Shown here piece after piece: positions 11,143 to 23,465 of a stretch of DNA of 64,000 nt. The stretch comes from Acidobacteriota bacterium (GTDB taxonomy: Bacteria; Acidobacteriota; Terriglobia; Terriglobales; Acidobacteriaceae): positions 62,001-126,000 of the forward strand of contig JAJZBZ010000006.1 of the NCBI GenBank assembly GCA_021846275.1, given 5' to 3'. A program made the translations under genes and the position numbers. Every line of letters begins with the position of its first letter. The first letter of the stretch is position 1. Below the pieces are notes generated by a model, which worked only from the letters and a program-made list of their open reading frames with translations, made no database searches and was not told where the DNA came from.

Positions 11143-11162
11143 ACAACATTCGCAAATGTTGT
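11143..11162. promoter_or_regulatory. perfect inverted repeat ACAACATT-CGCA-AATGTTGT in the dnaA-rpmH intergenic region
   Basis: 8-bp arms, 4-nt loop; surrounded by further GTTGTG/CACAAC motifs (11209-11216, 11235-11240). Confidence 0.65.
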
Positions 11163-11173
11163 GAACGGGTCTG

Positions 11174-11201
11174 ATACTAGCACAAATCGCGGTCACTGCA
11201 A
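11174..11201 (-). promoter_or_regulatory. candidate dnaA promoter
   Basis: Minus strand TTGCAG (11201-11196), 16 nt, TAGTAT (11179-11174). Confidence 0.4.
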
Positions 11202-11601
11202 CACTCCATTCACAACTCAATTCCCGTTGCACCAGTTGTGGTGAAAACGCAAAAAATTCGTTTGCCTCGCTCGCCCGCGCAAGCGCTTTTTCTCTCGCCA
11301 TTTCCAATCCCTCGACGTGAAACTTTCAAAAATTTCATCTCCGCCCCCTTGCCGCTCCCGCGCTCGCGCCGCCTGTCCGCAATCCCTTCGGCAACCCGCT
11401 CCTCCGACTTGCAAATGGCGAAATTCCCAACTTGCGGTATAATCAGGAATTGCTGTCGTTCGAGGATTCCTGGCTGCGAATTCCAGCCAGAACTCCGCTG
11501 CGATCTCCGCGCGTCCCGGTCAGGCACCAAACCCTGAAGCCGCGCGGCCACAAAGCTAGCCGTAATTTCGCAATCGCAGATTTTCTTTCGAGGAGTGCAT
11601 C

Positions 11602-11757
11602 ATGCCGAAGCGCACATTTCAGCCCAACCGCCGGAAGCGCGTGAAGACCCACGGATTCCGCGCCCGCATGAAGACCAAAAGCGGAGCCGCCGTGCTCAGC
11701 CGCCGCCGCGCCCAGGGCCGCAAGCGCGTTGCCGTCAGCGCGGGTTACCGCGACTAG
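11602..11757 (+). CDS. rpmH: 50S ribosomal protein L34
   Basis: [51 protein letters not shown] (51 aa). Confidence 0.98.
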   Translation: MPKRTFQPNRRKRVKTHGFRARMKTKSGAAVLSRRRAQGRKRVAVSAGYRD

Positions 11758-11815
11758 TCCCGACAGCCGCGGCCAGCGAGCCGCGGCCCGTCGCGTCGCT
11801 CACGGGATTACGCCG

Positions 11816-12391
11816 ATGAACCAGAATCTACCCCGGCATCCCGCCCAGTCCGCCTCCGATTCCACTTCATCCGATGCTGCCGCGCCCACTCGCTGGGCCG
11901 AATCACGCCTGCGCCGTCACGCCGACTACCAGCGCGTCTACGCGGTCGCGCGCAAACAATTCTCCTCGTCCATGGCCTGGTTCGCCTCGCCGCGCATCCC
12001 GTCAGACGCGGCGCCGGCCCGCGTCGGCCTCACCGTCGGCAAAGTCCTCGGCAAGGCGCACGAGCGCAACCGCATCAAGCGCCGCCTGCGCGCCGCCATT
12101 CAGGCTCACCGCTCGCTGCTGCCCGCCGGACTGGACCTCGTGCTCCATCCGCGCCGCACCGCGCTCTCCACGCCCTTCGCTCAGATCAGCGAAGAGGTCA
12201 CGGCAATCTTCACCGCCGCCGCCAGCGCCGCGCTTCATCACCCCGACCGCCTGGTGAAAAAACCCTCCGCCGTGCCCGAGCCGACGCGTGTCCGGCGCGG
12301 GCCAAAATCGCAAATCCCGCGACCGGCTCCGCAGGCGCGGGCGGTCGCCGTGTCGGCTTCCGCGCCCGATTCCAACGGAGCCGCCCGATGA
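11816..12391 (+). CDS. rnpA: ribonuclease P protein component
   Basis: [32 protein letters not shown]...[26 protein letters not shown] (RNR motif); conserved rpmH-rnpA-yidD-yidC order. Confidence 0.93.
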   Translation: MNQNLPRHPAQSASDSTSSDAAAPTRWAESRLRRHADYQRVYAVARKQFSSSMAWFASPRIPSDAAPARVGLTVGKVLGKAHERNRIKRRLRAAIQAHRSLLPAGLDLVLHPRRTALSTPFAQISEEVTAIFTAAASAALHHPDRLVKKPSAVPEPTRVRRGPKSQIPRPAPQARAVAVSASAPDSNGAAR

Positions 12392-12714
12392 CCGCGCGAC
12401 GCCGCGTCCAGAGCTTGCTCCCGCGCCTGATCGCCTTCTATCAGCGCTGGCTGTCGCCCGCCCTGCACACCGTCTTTCCCGGCGGCTGCCGCTTCCATCC
12501 CACCTGCTCGCAATACGCCCTCGAAGCCATCGAAATCCACGGCTCCGCGCGCGGCTCGTGGCTTGCGCTGCGCCGCCTGCTGCGCTGTCACCCGTTCGCG
12601 CGCGGCGGCTTCGATCCCGTCCCACTCCCCGCGTCCGCCTCCGTCTCTGTGCCGGCTTCCATTGCACTGGATTCGCACAGGGACGCAATCGGCGAACACA
12701 AACCGTTACCATAG
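12388..12714 (+). CDS. yidD: membrane protein insertion efficiency factor YidD
   Basis: [39 protein letters not shown]...[14 protein letters not shown]; 4-nt ATGA overlap with rnpA. Confidence 0.95.
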   Translation: MTARRRVQSLLPRLIAFYQRWLSPALHTVFPGGCRFHPTCSQYALEAIEIHGSARGSWLALRRLLRCHPFARGGFDPVPLPASASVSVPASIALDSHRDAIGEHKPLP

Positions 12715-12770
12715 AACCTGCGGCGCTCGTTTTCCCTTGCGCCGCGCAGTTGAACACAGGACGGAACTCC

Positions 12771-14540
12771 TTGGCTGAAATTCGTAATCCCAATGCTTCC
12801 TCGCCCGGCTCGGGCGGTGGCGACACGCGATCCCTGCTTTTCTTCACGCTGCTGGCTCTCGGCGCGCTCATGGCCTATCAATACTTCCATCCGCCCGTGC
12901 CGCCAAAGACGCAGTCGCCCGCACCGACCACTTCGGCGCAGACCGCTTCGGCGCAGAGCGGTGCGCCTGCAGCGCAGTCGCCCGCGCCCGTCGCTGCCGC
13001 CAGCGTCCAGGCGGCCTCGGAGACGACCACCGTCGTCGAGAATGATCTCTACCGCATCACCTTCACCAATCGCGGCGCCCAGGTCACGAGCTGGATTCTC
13101 AAGCGCTACAAGGATTCCCACGGCCAGCCGCTGGACCTCGTCAACCATGCCGCCGCGGCGCGCTTCGGCCTGCCGCTCTCGCTCTTCACCTATCAGCCGC
13201 AGTTGACCAAGCAGTTGAACTCCGCGCTCTATCAGCCCTCGGTCACCGGCCCGGTCACCGCGCCCACCGGCATCGTCTTCCGTTACGCCGCCGGACCGCT
13301 CACCGCGACCAAGACCTTCCTCTTCAACGAGAGCTACGTCATCGACATCGAGGCCAGCGTTGAGGAAAACGGCCAGCCCGTTCGCGCGCTCGTCCAGTGG
13401 CCCAGCGGCCTCGGCGACCTCGATGAGGCCGCCCAGTACAACTACGTCAAATTTGCATTCTCCTCCGACGGCAAGCGCGACACCACCCTCGCGCGCAAGA
13501 CCAGCGGCGGCGCCACGCTCAATCAGCCCTTCGACTACGCCGGCCCCATCGATCTCTACTTCACGGCAACCTTCCTGCCCGCCAATCCCGCCGACGCCAC
13601 CGTCGTCACGCTCCACAACGCAATCGATGTCCCGCGCGACCAGGCCGACCCGAAGAGCCGCCAGATCTCCGAGCCGGTCCTCGGCGTCGCCGTCGGCGAC
13701 CAGAGCGGCCCCGCGCACACGCGCCTCTTCGCCGGGCCGCTCCAGTACGACGTTCTCGGCGCCATCCACACCACCTCGCCCGACGGCCTCGCCACTGGCG
13801 AAGACCTCCGTCCGCTCGTCCAGTACGGCTGGTTCAAGTTCATCGCCGAGCCGCTCTTCCTTCTGCTCCGCTTCGTCCACGACCACCTGATCCCCAACTG
13901 GGGATGGTCCATCATCGTCATCACCCTCGTCTTCAACCTGCTCATGCTGCCCACGCGCTTCACCATGATGAAGTCCTCGCTGAAGATGCAGCGCGTGCAG
14001 CCCAAACTCGACGCCATCAAGCGCAAATACGCCGGCCTCAAGCCCACCGACCCGCGCCGCGCCGAGATGAACACCGAAACCATGAAGCTCTACAAGGAGG
14101 AGGGCATCAACATGTACGGCGGCTGCCTGCCGCTGCTGGTCCAGATGCCGCTCTTCTACGGCTACTATCGCGTCCTGCTCAACGCCATCGAGCTGCGCCA
14201 GGCAAGCTGGGGATGGCTGCCCAATCTGGCCGCCGCCGATCCGCTCCACATCCTGCCCATCACCATCATCATCAGCATGTTCCTCGTGCAGTTCATCACG
14301 CCCTCGCCCGGCATGGACCCGGCGCAGCGCCGCATGATGGCCTTCATGATGCCAGCCATCTTCGGCTTCTCCATGTGGGGATTCGCCTCCGGTCTCGCGC
14401 TCTACTGGGCCACCGGAAACCTGCTCAACATGGCGCTCCAGTTCGGCATTAATCGCTCGAAGATGGGCCGCGAACTGAACGAAATCGCCGCCCGTCGCGC
14501 CGCCGCCAAACGCCCGCGCACCATCAACGCCCGCCGCTGA
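12771..14540 (+). CDS. yidC: membrane protein insertase YidC/Oxa1
   Basis: Likely TTG start at 12771 (LAEIRNPNASSPGSGGGDTRSLLFFTLLALGALMAYQYF); C-terminal WGWSIIVITLVFNLLMLPTRFTMMKSSLKMQRVQPKLDAIKRKY...GGCLPLLVQMPLFYGYYRVL. Confidence 0.96.
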   Translation: MAEIRNPNASSPGSGGGDTRSLLFFTLLALGALMAYQYFHPPVPPKTQSPAPTTSAQTASAQSGAPAAQSPAPVAAASVQAASETTTVVENDLYRITFTNRGAQVTSWILKRYKDSHGQPLDLVNHAAAARFGLPLSLFTYQPQLTKQLNSALYQPSVTGPVTAPTGIVFRYAAGPLTATKTFLFNESYVIDIEASVEENGQPVRALVQWPSGLGDLDEAAQYNYVKFAFSSDGKRDTTLARKTSGGATLNQPFDYAGPIDLYFTATFLPANPADATVVTLHNAIDVPRDQADPKSRQISEPVLGVAVGDQSGPAHTRLFAGPLQYDVLGAIHTTSPDGLATGEDLRPLVQYGWFKFIAEPLFLLLRFVHDHLIPNWGWSIIVITLVFNLLMLPTRFTMMKSSLKMQRVQPKLDAIKRKYAGLKPTDPRRAEMNTETMKLYKEEGINMYGGCLPLLVQMPLFYGYYRVLLNAIELRQASWGWLPNLAAADPLHILPITIIISMFLVQFITPSPGMDPAQRRMMAFMMPAIFGFSMWGFASGLALYWATGNLLNMALQFGINRSKMGRELNEIAARRAAAKRPRTINARR

Positions 14541-14553
14541 GCTGCGCGCAGGC

Positions 14554-15525
14554 ATGGAGCGCAAACGACGCACCTCCAGAGACGAAGGATTCCGGTCGAT
14601 GCACCAGCCGCTCAACCCGATCGAGTCTTCCGTGAGGCCATCGCGCCCGCCCGAGCGCAGCCTCGGCATCACCCAGGTCACCGTCTGGCAGGATGGCGCG
14701 GCCAGCGCTCACTCCGACTCGCTCGCCGCCGAAGAACCGCTCGAGATTCGCCTCCGCGACCCCGACGGCAACGAGCGCCCGCTGGCCGTCACCCTGCGCA
14801 CGCCAGGCCACGATCTTGAGCTTGCCGCCGGATTCCTGCTCACCGAGGGCGTTCTCGACGATCCCGCCGCCAACCATTCCTCCGATGCCCCGCCGCTTGC
14901 ACAGCTACCCGACCTGCTCTCGCTCGAAATGGCCTCGCCCGGCAGCGAACTCCCGCTTGCCGCCGCGCGCAATCGCGTTCTCGCCACCGTCGGCACCAGC
15001 ATTCTCGCGTCCGCGCCCACGCGAAACTTTTTTGCCAACTCCAGTTGCGGCCTCTGCGGCAAGGCCACCATCGAAGCCCTCCATCGACGCTCGCTGCGCG
15101 CGCCCGCAACCTCGATGACCGTCTCCGCCGAGCGGCTCTGCGCGCTGCCAGCCAGCCTCCACGCCGCGCAAACCATCTTCAGCCGCACCGGCGGCCTTCA
15201 CGCAGCCGCGCTCTTTGATTCCACAGGCCAGTTGCTCGTCCTGCGCGAAGACATCGGCCGTCACAACGCCGTCGATAAAGTCATCGGCTGGGCCATCGGA
15301 GCCAATCGCCTGCCGCTCAGCGAATCCATCCTGCTCGTCAGCGGTCGCTGCGGTTTTGAGATCACCCAGAAAGCCCTCGCCGCCGGCATTCCCTTCGTCG
15401 CCTCCATCTCCGCACCCTCCACGCTCGCCGTCCAGCTCGCCCGCGAATTTCAGCTCACCCTCGTCGGCTTTCTGCGCCATCAGCGCTTCGTCGTCTACTC
15501 CGGAGCCGAACGCTGTCGCTGGTAA
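14554..15525 (+). CDS. fdhD: formate dehydrogenase accessory sulfurtransferase FdhD
   Basis: EEPLEIRLRDPDGNERPLAVTLRTPGHDLELAAGFLLTEG; NSSCGLCGKATIEAL (CxxC); REDIGRHNAVDKVIGWA; SGRCGFEITQKA. Confidence 0.95.
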   Translation: MERKRRTSRDEGFRSMHQPLNPIESSVRPSRPPERSLGITQVTVWQDGAASAHSDSLAAEEPLEIRLRDPDGNERPLAVTLRTPGHDLELAAGFLLTEGVLDDPAANHSSDAPPLAQLPDLLSLEMASPGSELPLAAARNRVLATVGTSILASAPTRNFFANSSCGLCGKATIEALHRRSLRAPATSMTVSAERLCALPASLHAAQTIFSRTGGLHAAALFDSTGQLLVLREDIGRHNAVDKVIGWAIGANRLPLSESILLVSGRCGFEITQKALAAGIPFVASISAPSTLAVQLAREFQLTLVGFLRHQRFVVYSGAERCRW

Positions 15526-15666
15526 CCGCGGCTTTTTCTTGCTTCCGCTTCCACGTCCGTTTCCGCGCGATCAAAGCCTCGTCGTCCTGCTGTTTTCCGG
15601 CAGCTCGTCCTTGATGATCGTCGCGCCATCGATGGCGTACACTCTTCCCACAGAGGTCACCCCGCG

Positions 15667-18720
<3,054 letters not shown>

Positions 18721-18723
18721 TCC

Positions 18724-19209
18724 ATGGCCCAGCCCATCCCTCTCGAAGTCCCTCCGCGCGACCCGCGCCAGGAACTGATCGCCCGCATCGAATCCGCTCC
18801 CGCCGACTACGCCGCCGCGCTGCTGGAAAGCTGCGAGCTGCTGGAGAGCCTGCGCCAGAGCGGCCTGCTCACTCTGGCCAAGGCCGCGCTCGACGCCCGC
18901 TCCACGCTCGTCGAAACCGCCGCCGCCGCCGCCAACACCACGACGGCCATTCGCGCCACGCGCAATCTCCTTCTGCTCGGCCAGATGCTCGCCTCCGTCG
19001 ATCCGGTCGTCCTCTCCGGCATCGCCGTCGCCGTCGCTGACACCTTCGGCAACGCAGCCTCCACGCCGCCCGATTCGCCTTCGTTCCGCTCGCTCATCGT
19101 CAACTTCTTCAGCCACGATTCGCGCCGCGCCCTCGGCCTGCTCAGCCGCTTCATGCGCAGCCTCGGCCACCAGCTCAAACCGCGCACCGCCGCGCCGCCC
19201 CGGTCGTAG
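18724..19209 (+). CDS. DUF1641-like protein, formate dehydrogenase-associated
   Basis: ALLESCELLESLRQSGLLTLAKAALDARSTLVET...; starts 3 nt after the FDH stop codon; DUF1641 proteins are known FDH neighbours. Confidence 0.7.
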   Translation: MAQPIPLEVPPRDPRQELIARIESAPADYAAALLESCELLESLRQSGLLTLAKAALDARSTLVETAAAAANTTTAIRATRNLLLLGQMLASVDPVVLSGIAVAVADTFGNAASTPPDSPSFRSLIVNFFSHDSRRALGLLSRFMRSLGHQLKPRTAAPPRS

Positions 19210-19278
19210 CCCGACTGCGGCCATCGTTCATTACGCTCTTCGGAAACACCGAACGCACCTCCGCAAAAGGAGTTCCCT

Positions 19279-20541
19279 GTGTCCGCACTCACTCGCTGGA
19301 AGATCGCCGCCGCAGGCTTCCTGCTGCAAATGACCCTCGGCTCGGTCTACGCCTGGAGCGTCTTCAAAGCCCCGCTCACCGCCCGTTTCCACTGGGCTTC
19401 GCCCGACGTCACCTTCGCCTTCACCGTCGCCATCTTCATCCTCGGCCTCGCCGCCTTCGCTGGCGGCTTCTGGATGAAGCGCGTCGGCCCCCGCGTCGTC
19501 GCCACGCTCGGCGGATTCCTTTACGGCCTCGGCGTCTTCCTCGCCAGCTTCAGCAGCCACGGTCTCGGCTGGCTCTACCTCACCTTCGGCCTCATCGGCG
19601 GCGTCGGCCTCGGCTTCGGATACATCGTCCCCGTCGCCGTGCTGCTGCGCTGGTTCCCGGACCGCCGCGGCTTCATCACCGGCCTCGCCGTCTGCGGCTT
19701 CGGAGCCGGCGCGCTCGTCACCGCGCCACTTGCCGAGCAGCTCATCCTGGACTTCGGCGTCCTCCACGCCTTCGCTCTGCTCGGCCTCGGATTCCTCATC
19801 CTCGGCTCGCTCAGCGGCTCCCAGCTCGCCGATCCTCCCGCTCATTTCCGCCCCGCCGGATGGTCGCCCTCCCCGCAGCTCGCCCGTCAGCGCACCAGCC
19901 ATCCCTGGGCGCTCTACGACGCGCTCGCCACCTGGCAGTGGTGGGCGCTCTGGCTGCTGCTCTTCCTCAACACCACCGCCGGCATCTCGCTCATCTCCGA
20001 GGAAGCGCCCGTCTTCGCCGAACTGACCCACGCCACCGCGCTCATCGCCGCCACCATGGTCGGCATCGCCAGCATCGGCAACGCCGCCGGACGTTTCTTC
20101 TGGGCCGGCGTCTCCGATCTCATCACCCGCCGCTGGACCTTCGTCCTGCTCTTCGCCGTCCAGATCCTGCTCTTCTGGCTGCTGCCTCACGCCGCCTCGC
20201 CCTGGTCGGTCGCCCTCGTCGCGTTCCTCATCCTCATGTGCTACGGCGGCGGATTCGGCACCATGCCCGCCTTCGCCGCCGACTACTTCGGAGACACCCA
20301 CGTCGGCTCCATCTACGGCCTCATGCTCACCGCCTGGGGCACAGCCAGCGCCTTCGGTCCCATGCTCACCGCCACGCTCCATGACCGGAGCGGCAGTTAT
20401 CGCGGCAGCCTCCGCCTGATGGTCATGCTCATGGCCGTCTCCACACTGCTCCCACTGCTGCTCCGCGCGCCCGTCCCACGCCAGTCAGCCAACCCGCGCC
20501 GCGCCGCACAGCCACTCGACATCTCTGACATCGACCTCTGA
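19279..20541 (+). CDS. MFS transporter, oxalate/formate antiporter (OFA)-like
   Basis: WKIAAAGFLLQMTLGSVYAWSVFKAPLTARFHWASPDVTFAFTVAIFILGLAAF; multiple TM segments; WFPDRRGFITGLAVCGFGAGALV. Confidence 0.88.
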   Translation: MSALTRWKIAAAGFLLQMTLGSVYAWSVFKAPLTARFHWASPDVTFAFTVAIFILGLAAFAGGFWMKRVGPRVVATLGGFLYGLGVFLASFSSHGLGWLYLTFGLIGGVGLGFGYIVPVAVLLRWFPDRRGFITGLAVCGFGAGALVTAPLAEQLILDFGVLHAFALLGLGFLILGSLSGSQLADPPAHFRPAGWSPSPQLARQRTSHPWALYDALATWQWWALWLLLFLNTTAGISLISEEAPVFAELTHATALIAATMVGIASIGNAAGRFFWAGVSDLITRRWTFVLLFAVQILLFWLLPHAASPWSVALVAFLILMCYGGGFGTMPAFAADYFGDTHVGSIYGLMLTAWGTASAFGPMLTATLHDRSGSYRGSLRLMVMLMAVSTLLPLLLRAPVPRQSANPRRAAQPLDISDIDL

Positions 20542-20792
20542 CTCCCCACCGGCGACTCCACCGCCATCCCGGCGGCATCCATTCCCGTTTGCGGATTTGA
20601 CGACGGATTCAAGTAACCTTTTCGCTTTCCTCGCCCTCTAAGTCCCTGTACCATCGACTCTGCCCGACCGGTCGATTTTTTCACAGGTGCTGCGTTTTCC
20701 CTTCGCAACATCGCAGTCCGACCTGTACACTCTCCGCCAGCGAACGGACCCCGTTTTCTGCGCATTCAACCGCAACCGCGAAAGGACTCTGT

Positions 20793-23309
20793 GTGAACGA
20801 ACACGCGAATGGTTTTGCGGAAGAGGAATCGCTCTACCGCTGGCTGGATCAGGATGGCGAAGCCTTTGGTTCGCCCGGCGCGCCGCCGCGCTGGACCTCC
20901 AGCGTCAAGGACGCCGTCGGAACCGCCTATTCCGCCTCCAGCCGCATCTGGTTCACCTGCTCACACGGCATCCTCAACGAAATCTACCACCCCAACATCG
21001 ACCACCCCCAGACGCGCGACCTCGGCCTGCTCATCACCGACGGCGAAAGCTTCGTTCACGAGGAAAAGCGCGACCTCGATTCGCACTTCGAGTACATTCA
21101 CTCCGAAGCCCTTGGCGTGCGCTACACCAACCGCGACCGCCTCGGCCGCTACCAGCTCGTCAAGGAGATCATCTGCGACCCTCACCACAGCGTCGTGCTC
21201 ATGAACGTCACGCTCGAAGCCGGTCCCAACGGGAATGAGGCATTCCTCGACTCGCTGCGCATCTACGCCCTGCTCGCGCCCCATCTCGATGGCGGCGGCG
21301 CGGGCAACTCGGCCCGCGTCATGGACCTGGCCGGGCAGAAGGTCTTCCTTGCCTGGCGCGGTCACTGGGCGCTCGTGATGTCCTCTGACTGCGGATTCTC
21401 CAAAACAAGCTGCGGATTCGTCGGCACCAGCGACGGCTGGCACGACCTCAAGGACAACTTCCGCATGGACTGGGAGTTCGGCTCGGCCACCGACGGCAAC
21501 ATCGCCCTCACCGCCGAACTGGACCTGCGTGGCCGCCGCCAGTTCACCCTCGGCATCGGCATCGCCAGCACGCGCCACTCCGCGCTGGCCAAGACCCTCG
21601 GCGCGCTGTCCATGCCCTTCGCCGGCAATCGCGACCGCTTCCTCGAGCAGTGGACGCGCGCCTCCAGTCCCTACAAGCTGGCCACCGTCACCGGCGACCG
21701 CGGACGCCTCATGCAGACCAGCCACAACATCCTGCTCGCGCACGAGGACAAGACCTACTCCGGCGCTTTCGTCGCCTCGGCCTCCATTCCCTGGGGACAG
21801 GCCAAGGGCGACGACGATCTCGGCGGCTACCACCTCGTCTGGACCCGCGACATGGTCCAGACGGCCACGGCCATGCTCGCCTGCGGGCGCGTCGATACGG
21901 CGCGACGGGCGCTGGTTTATCTGGCCTGCACGCAGCGGCCCGACGGCGGCTTCTACCAGAACTTCTGGATCGACGGACGGCCCTACTGGAAGGGCGTGCA
22001 GCTCGATGAAGTGGCTTTTCCGCTCATCCTCACCTGGCGGCTCTGGAAGGTGGATGGCCTCGGCAGTTGGAACGTTCAGGCCTTCGTCGAGCGCGCCGCC
22101 GGATTCCTCGTCCGTCACGCGCCCATCACCCACCAGGAGCGCTGGGAAGAGAACAGCGGCTACTCCCCGTCCACCCTTGCCGCCGTCATCGCCGGCCTCA
22201 TCTGCGCGGCGGAAATCTCCCGCGCCCACGGCTCCGTCGAGCAGGCCAACTTCCTCGTCGAGTTTGCCGACTGGATCGAGTCCCACCTCGAAGACTGGAC
22301 CGTGACCAACTCAGGCGTCCTCCTGCCCGAGGTGCCGCGCCACTACATGCGCATCCGCCCGCCGGAGACCGGCGACGCCTACGACTGCGAGGGCGCGGGC
22401 ACGGAGACCATCCGGCTCAACAACCGTCCGCCCGGAACGCGCTTCGAGTTTGAGGCCCGCGAGATCATCGACGCCGGCTTTCTCGAACTCGTCCGCTACG
22501 GCATCCGCAACCCCCACGACCCGCTCATGGTCGACTCCGTCAAGGTCGTCGATGCCGTGCTGCGCCGCGACCTGCCGCAGGGGCCGGGCTGGCTGCGCTA
22601 CAACTGGGACGGCTACGGCCAGACCGAGGATGGCGGACCCTTTCACGACACCGGCAAGGGCCGCGTCTGGCCGCTGCTCACCGGCGAACGCGCTCACTAC
22701 GAGCTGGCCGCCGGTCGCAAAATCGACCACCTCATCCACACCTACGAGGGCTTCGCCACCGCCGGCCTCATGATGCCCGAGCAGGTCTGGGACGAGGCCG
22801 ACCGACCCGAGCGCGGTCTCATTCAGGGTCGCCCCGCCGGTTCCGCCTGTCCCCTCGTCTGGGCGCATGCGGAATACCTCAAGCTGCTCCGCTCCGCCCT
22901 CGACGGCCAGGTCTGTGACCGCATCGATCCCGTCTTCGAGCGTTACGGCAGCCGCCTGCGCGAGCACGACCACGCGCTCGGAGACACCCACGACAAACGC
23001 ATCGAGTTCTTCAGCCTGCGCCGACCCATCCAGCGCATTCCCGCCGCGACCACCCTGCGGCTCATCGATGACCACGCCTTTGAGCTGATCTGGACCGACG
23101 ACAACTGGCAGAATCGCCGCGTCTCCACAGCCCACAACCTCGGCGAACTCGGCTTCGCCTTCGATCTCCACCCGGCGCCCGGCGTCGAGCGGCTGGAGTT
23201 CACCTTCTACTGGCCGGAGACCAACTCCTGGCTCGGCCACAACTGCGCCATTACGGTCGCAAAATCACAGTCTTTTGCCACGGAGACCACCGCCGATGCG
23301 CTACCCTGA
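20793..23309 (+). CDS. glycoside hydrolase family 15 (glucoamylase-like) protein; GTG start
   Basis: 838 aa: FTCSHGILNEIYHPNIDHPQTRDLGLLITDGESF; GYHLVWTRDMVQTATAMLACG; DGGFYQNFWIDGRPYWKGVQLDEVAFPLIL; WEENSGYSPSTLAAVIAGLI. Confidence 0.9.
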   Translation: MNEHANGFAEEESLYRWLDQDGEAFGSPGAPPRWTSSVKDAVGTAYSASSRIWFTCSHGILNEIYHPNIDHPQTRDLGLLITDGESFVHEEKRDLDSHFEYIHSEALGVRYTNRDRLGRYQLVKEIICDPHHSVVLMNVTLEAGPNGNEAFLDSLRIYALLAPHLDGGGAGNSARVMDLAGQKVFLAWRGHWALVMSSDCGFSKTSCGFVGTSDGWHDLKDNFRMDWEFGSATDGNIALTAELDLRGRRQFTLGIGIASTRHSALAKTLGALSMPFAGNRDRFLEQWTRASSPYKLATVTGDRGRLMQTSHNILLAHEDKTYSGAFVASASIPWGQAKGDDDLGGYHLVWTRDMVQTATAMLACGRVDTARRALVYLACTQRPDGGFYQNFWIDGRPYWKGVQLDEVAFPLILTWRLWKVDGLGSWNVQAFVERAAGFLVRHAPITHQERWEENSGYSPSTLAAVIAGLICAAEISRAHGSVEQANFLVEFADWIESHLEDWTVTNSGVLLPEVPRHYMRIRPPETGDAYDCEGAGTETIRLNNRPPGTRFEFEAREIIDAGFLELVRYGIRNPHDPLMVDSVKVVDAVLRRDLPQGPGWLRYNWDGYGQTEDGGPFHDTGKGRVWPLLTGERAHYELAAGRKIDHLIHTYEGFATAGLMMPEQVWDEADRPERGLIQGRPAGSACPLVWAHAEYLKLLRSALDGQVCDRIDPVFERYGSRLREHDHALGDTHDKRIEFFSLRRPIQRIPAATTLRLIDDHAFELIWTDDNWQNRRVSTAHNLGELGFAFDLHPAPGVERLEFTFYWPETNSWLGHNCAITVAKSQSFATETTADALP

Positions 23310-23465
23310 GAGGTACATCGGCGTCTGGTCACCCGGTAAACTCCGGTTATGATCGATAGGAGAGGGGTGGTCAGACCTCTTTGCCGCATCGACACAGGCC
23401 TATTTTGAAGTTAGCGACGGTTCCATCCCGTCCACAGCCCGCGCAACGAAAGGGTCATTCCATCC

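Noticed and set aside
12588-14681. 697-aa minus-strand ORF opposite yidC
   Set aside because: Mirror-frame artefact of GC-rich coding DNA.
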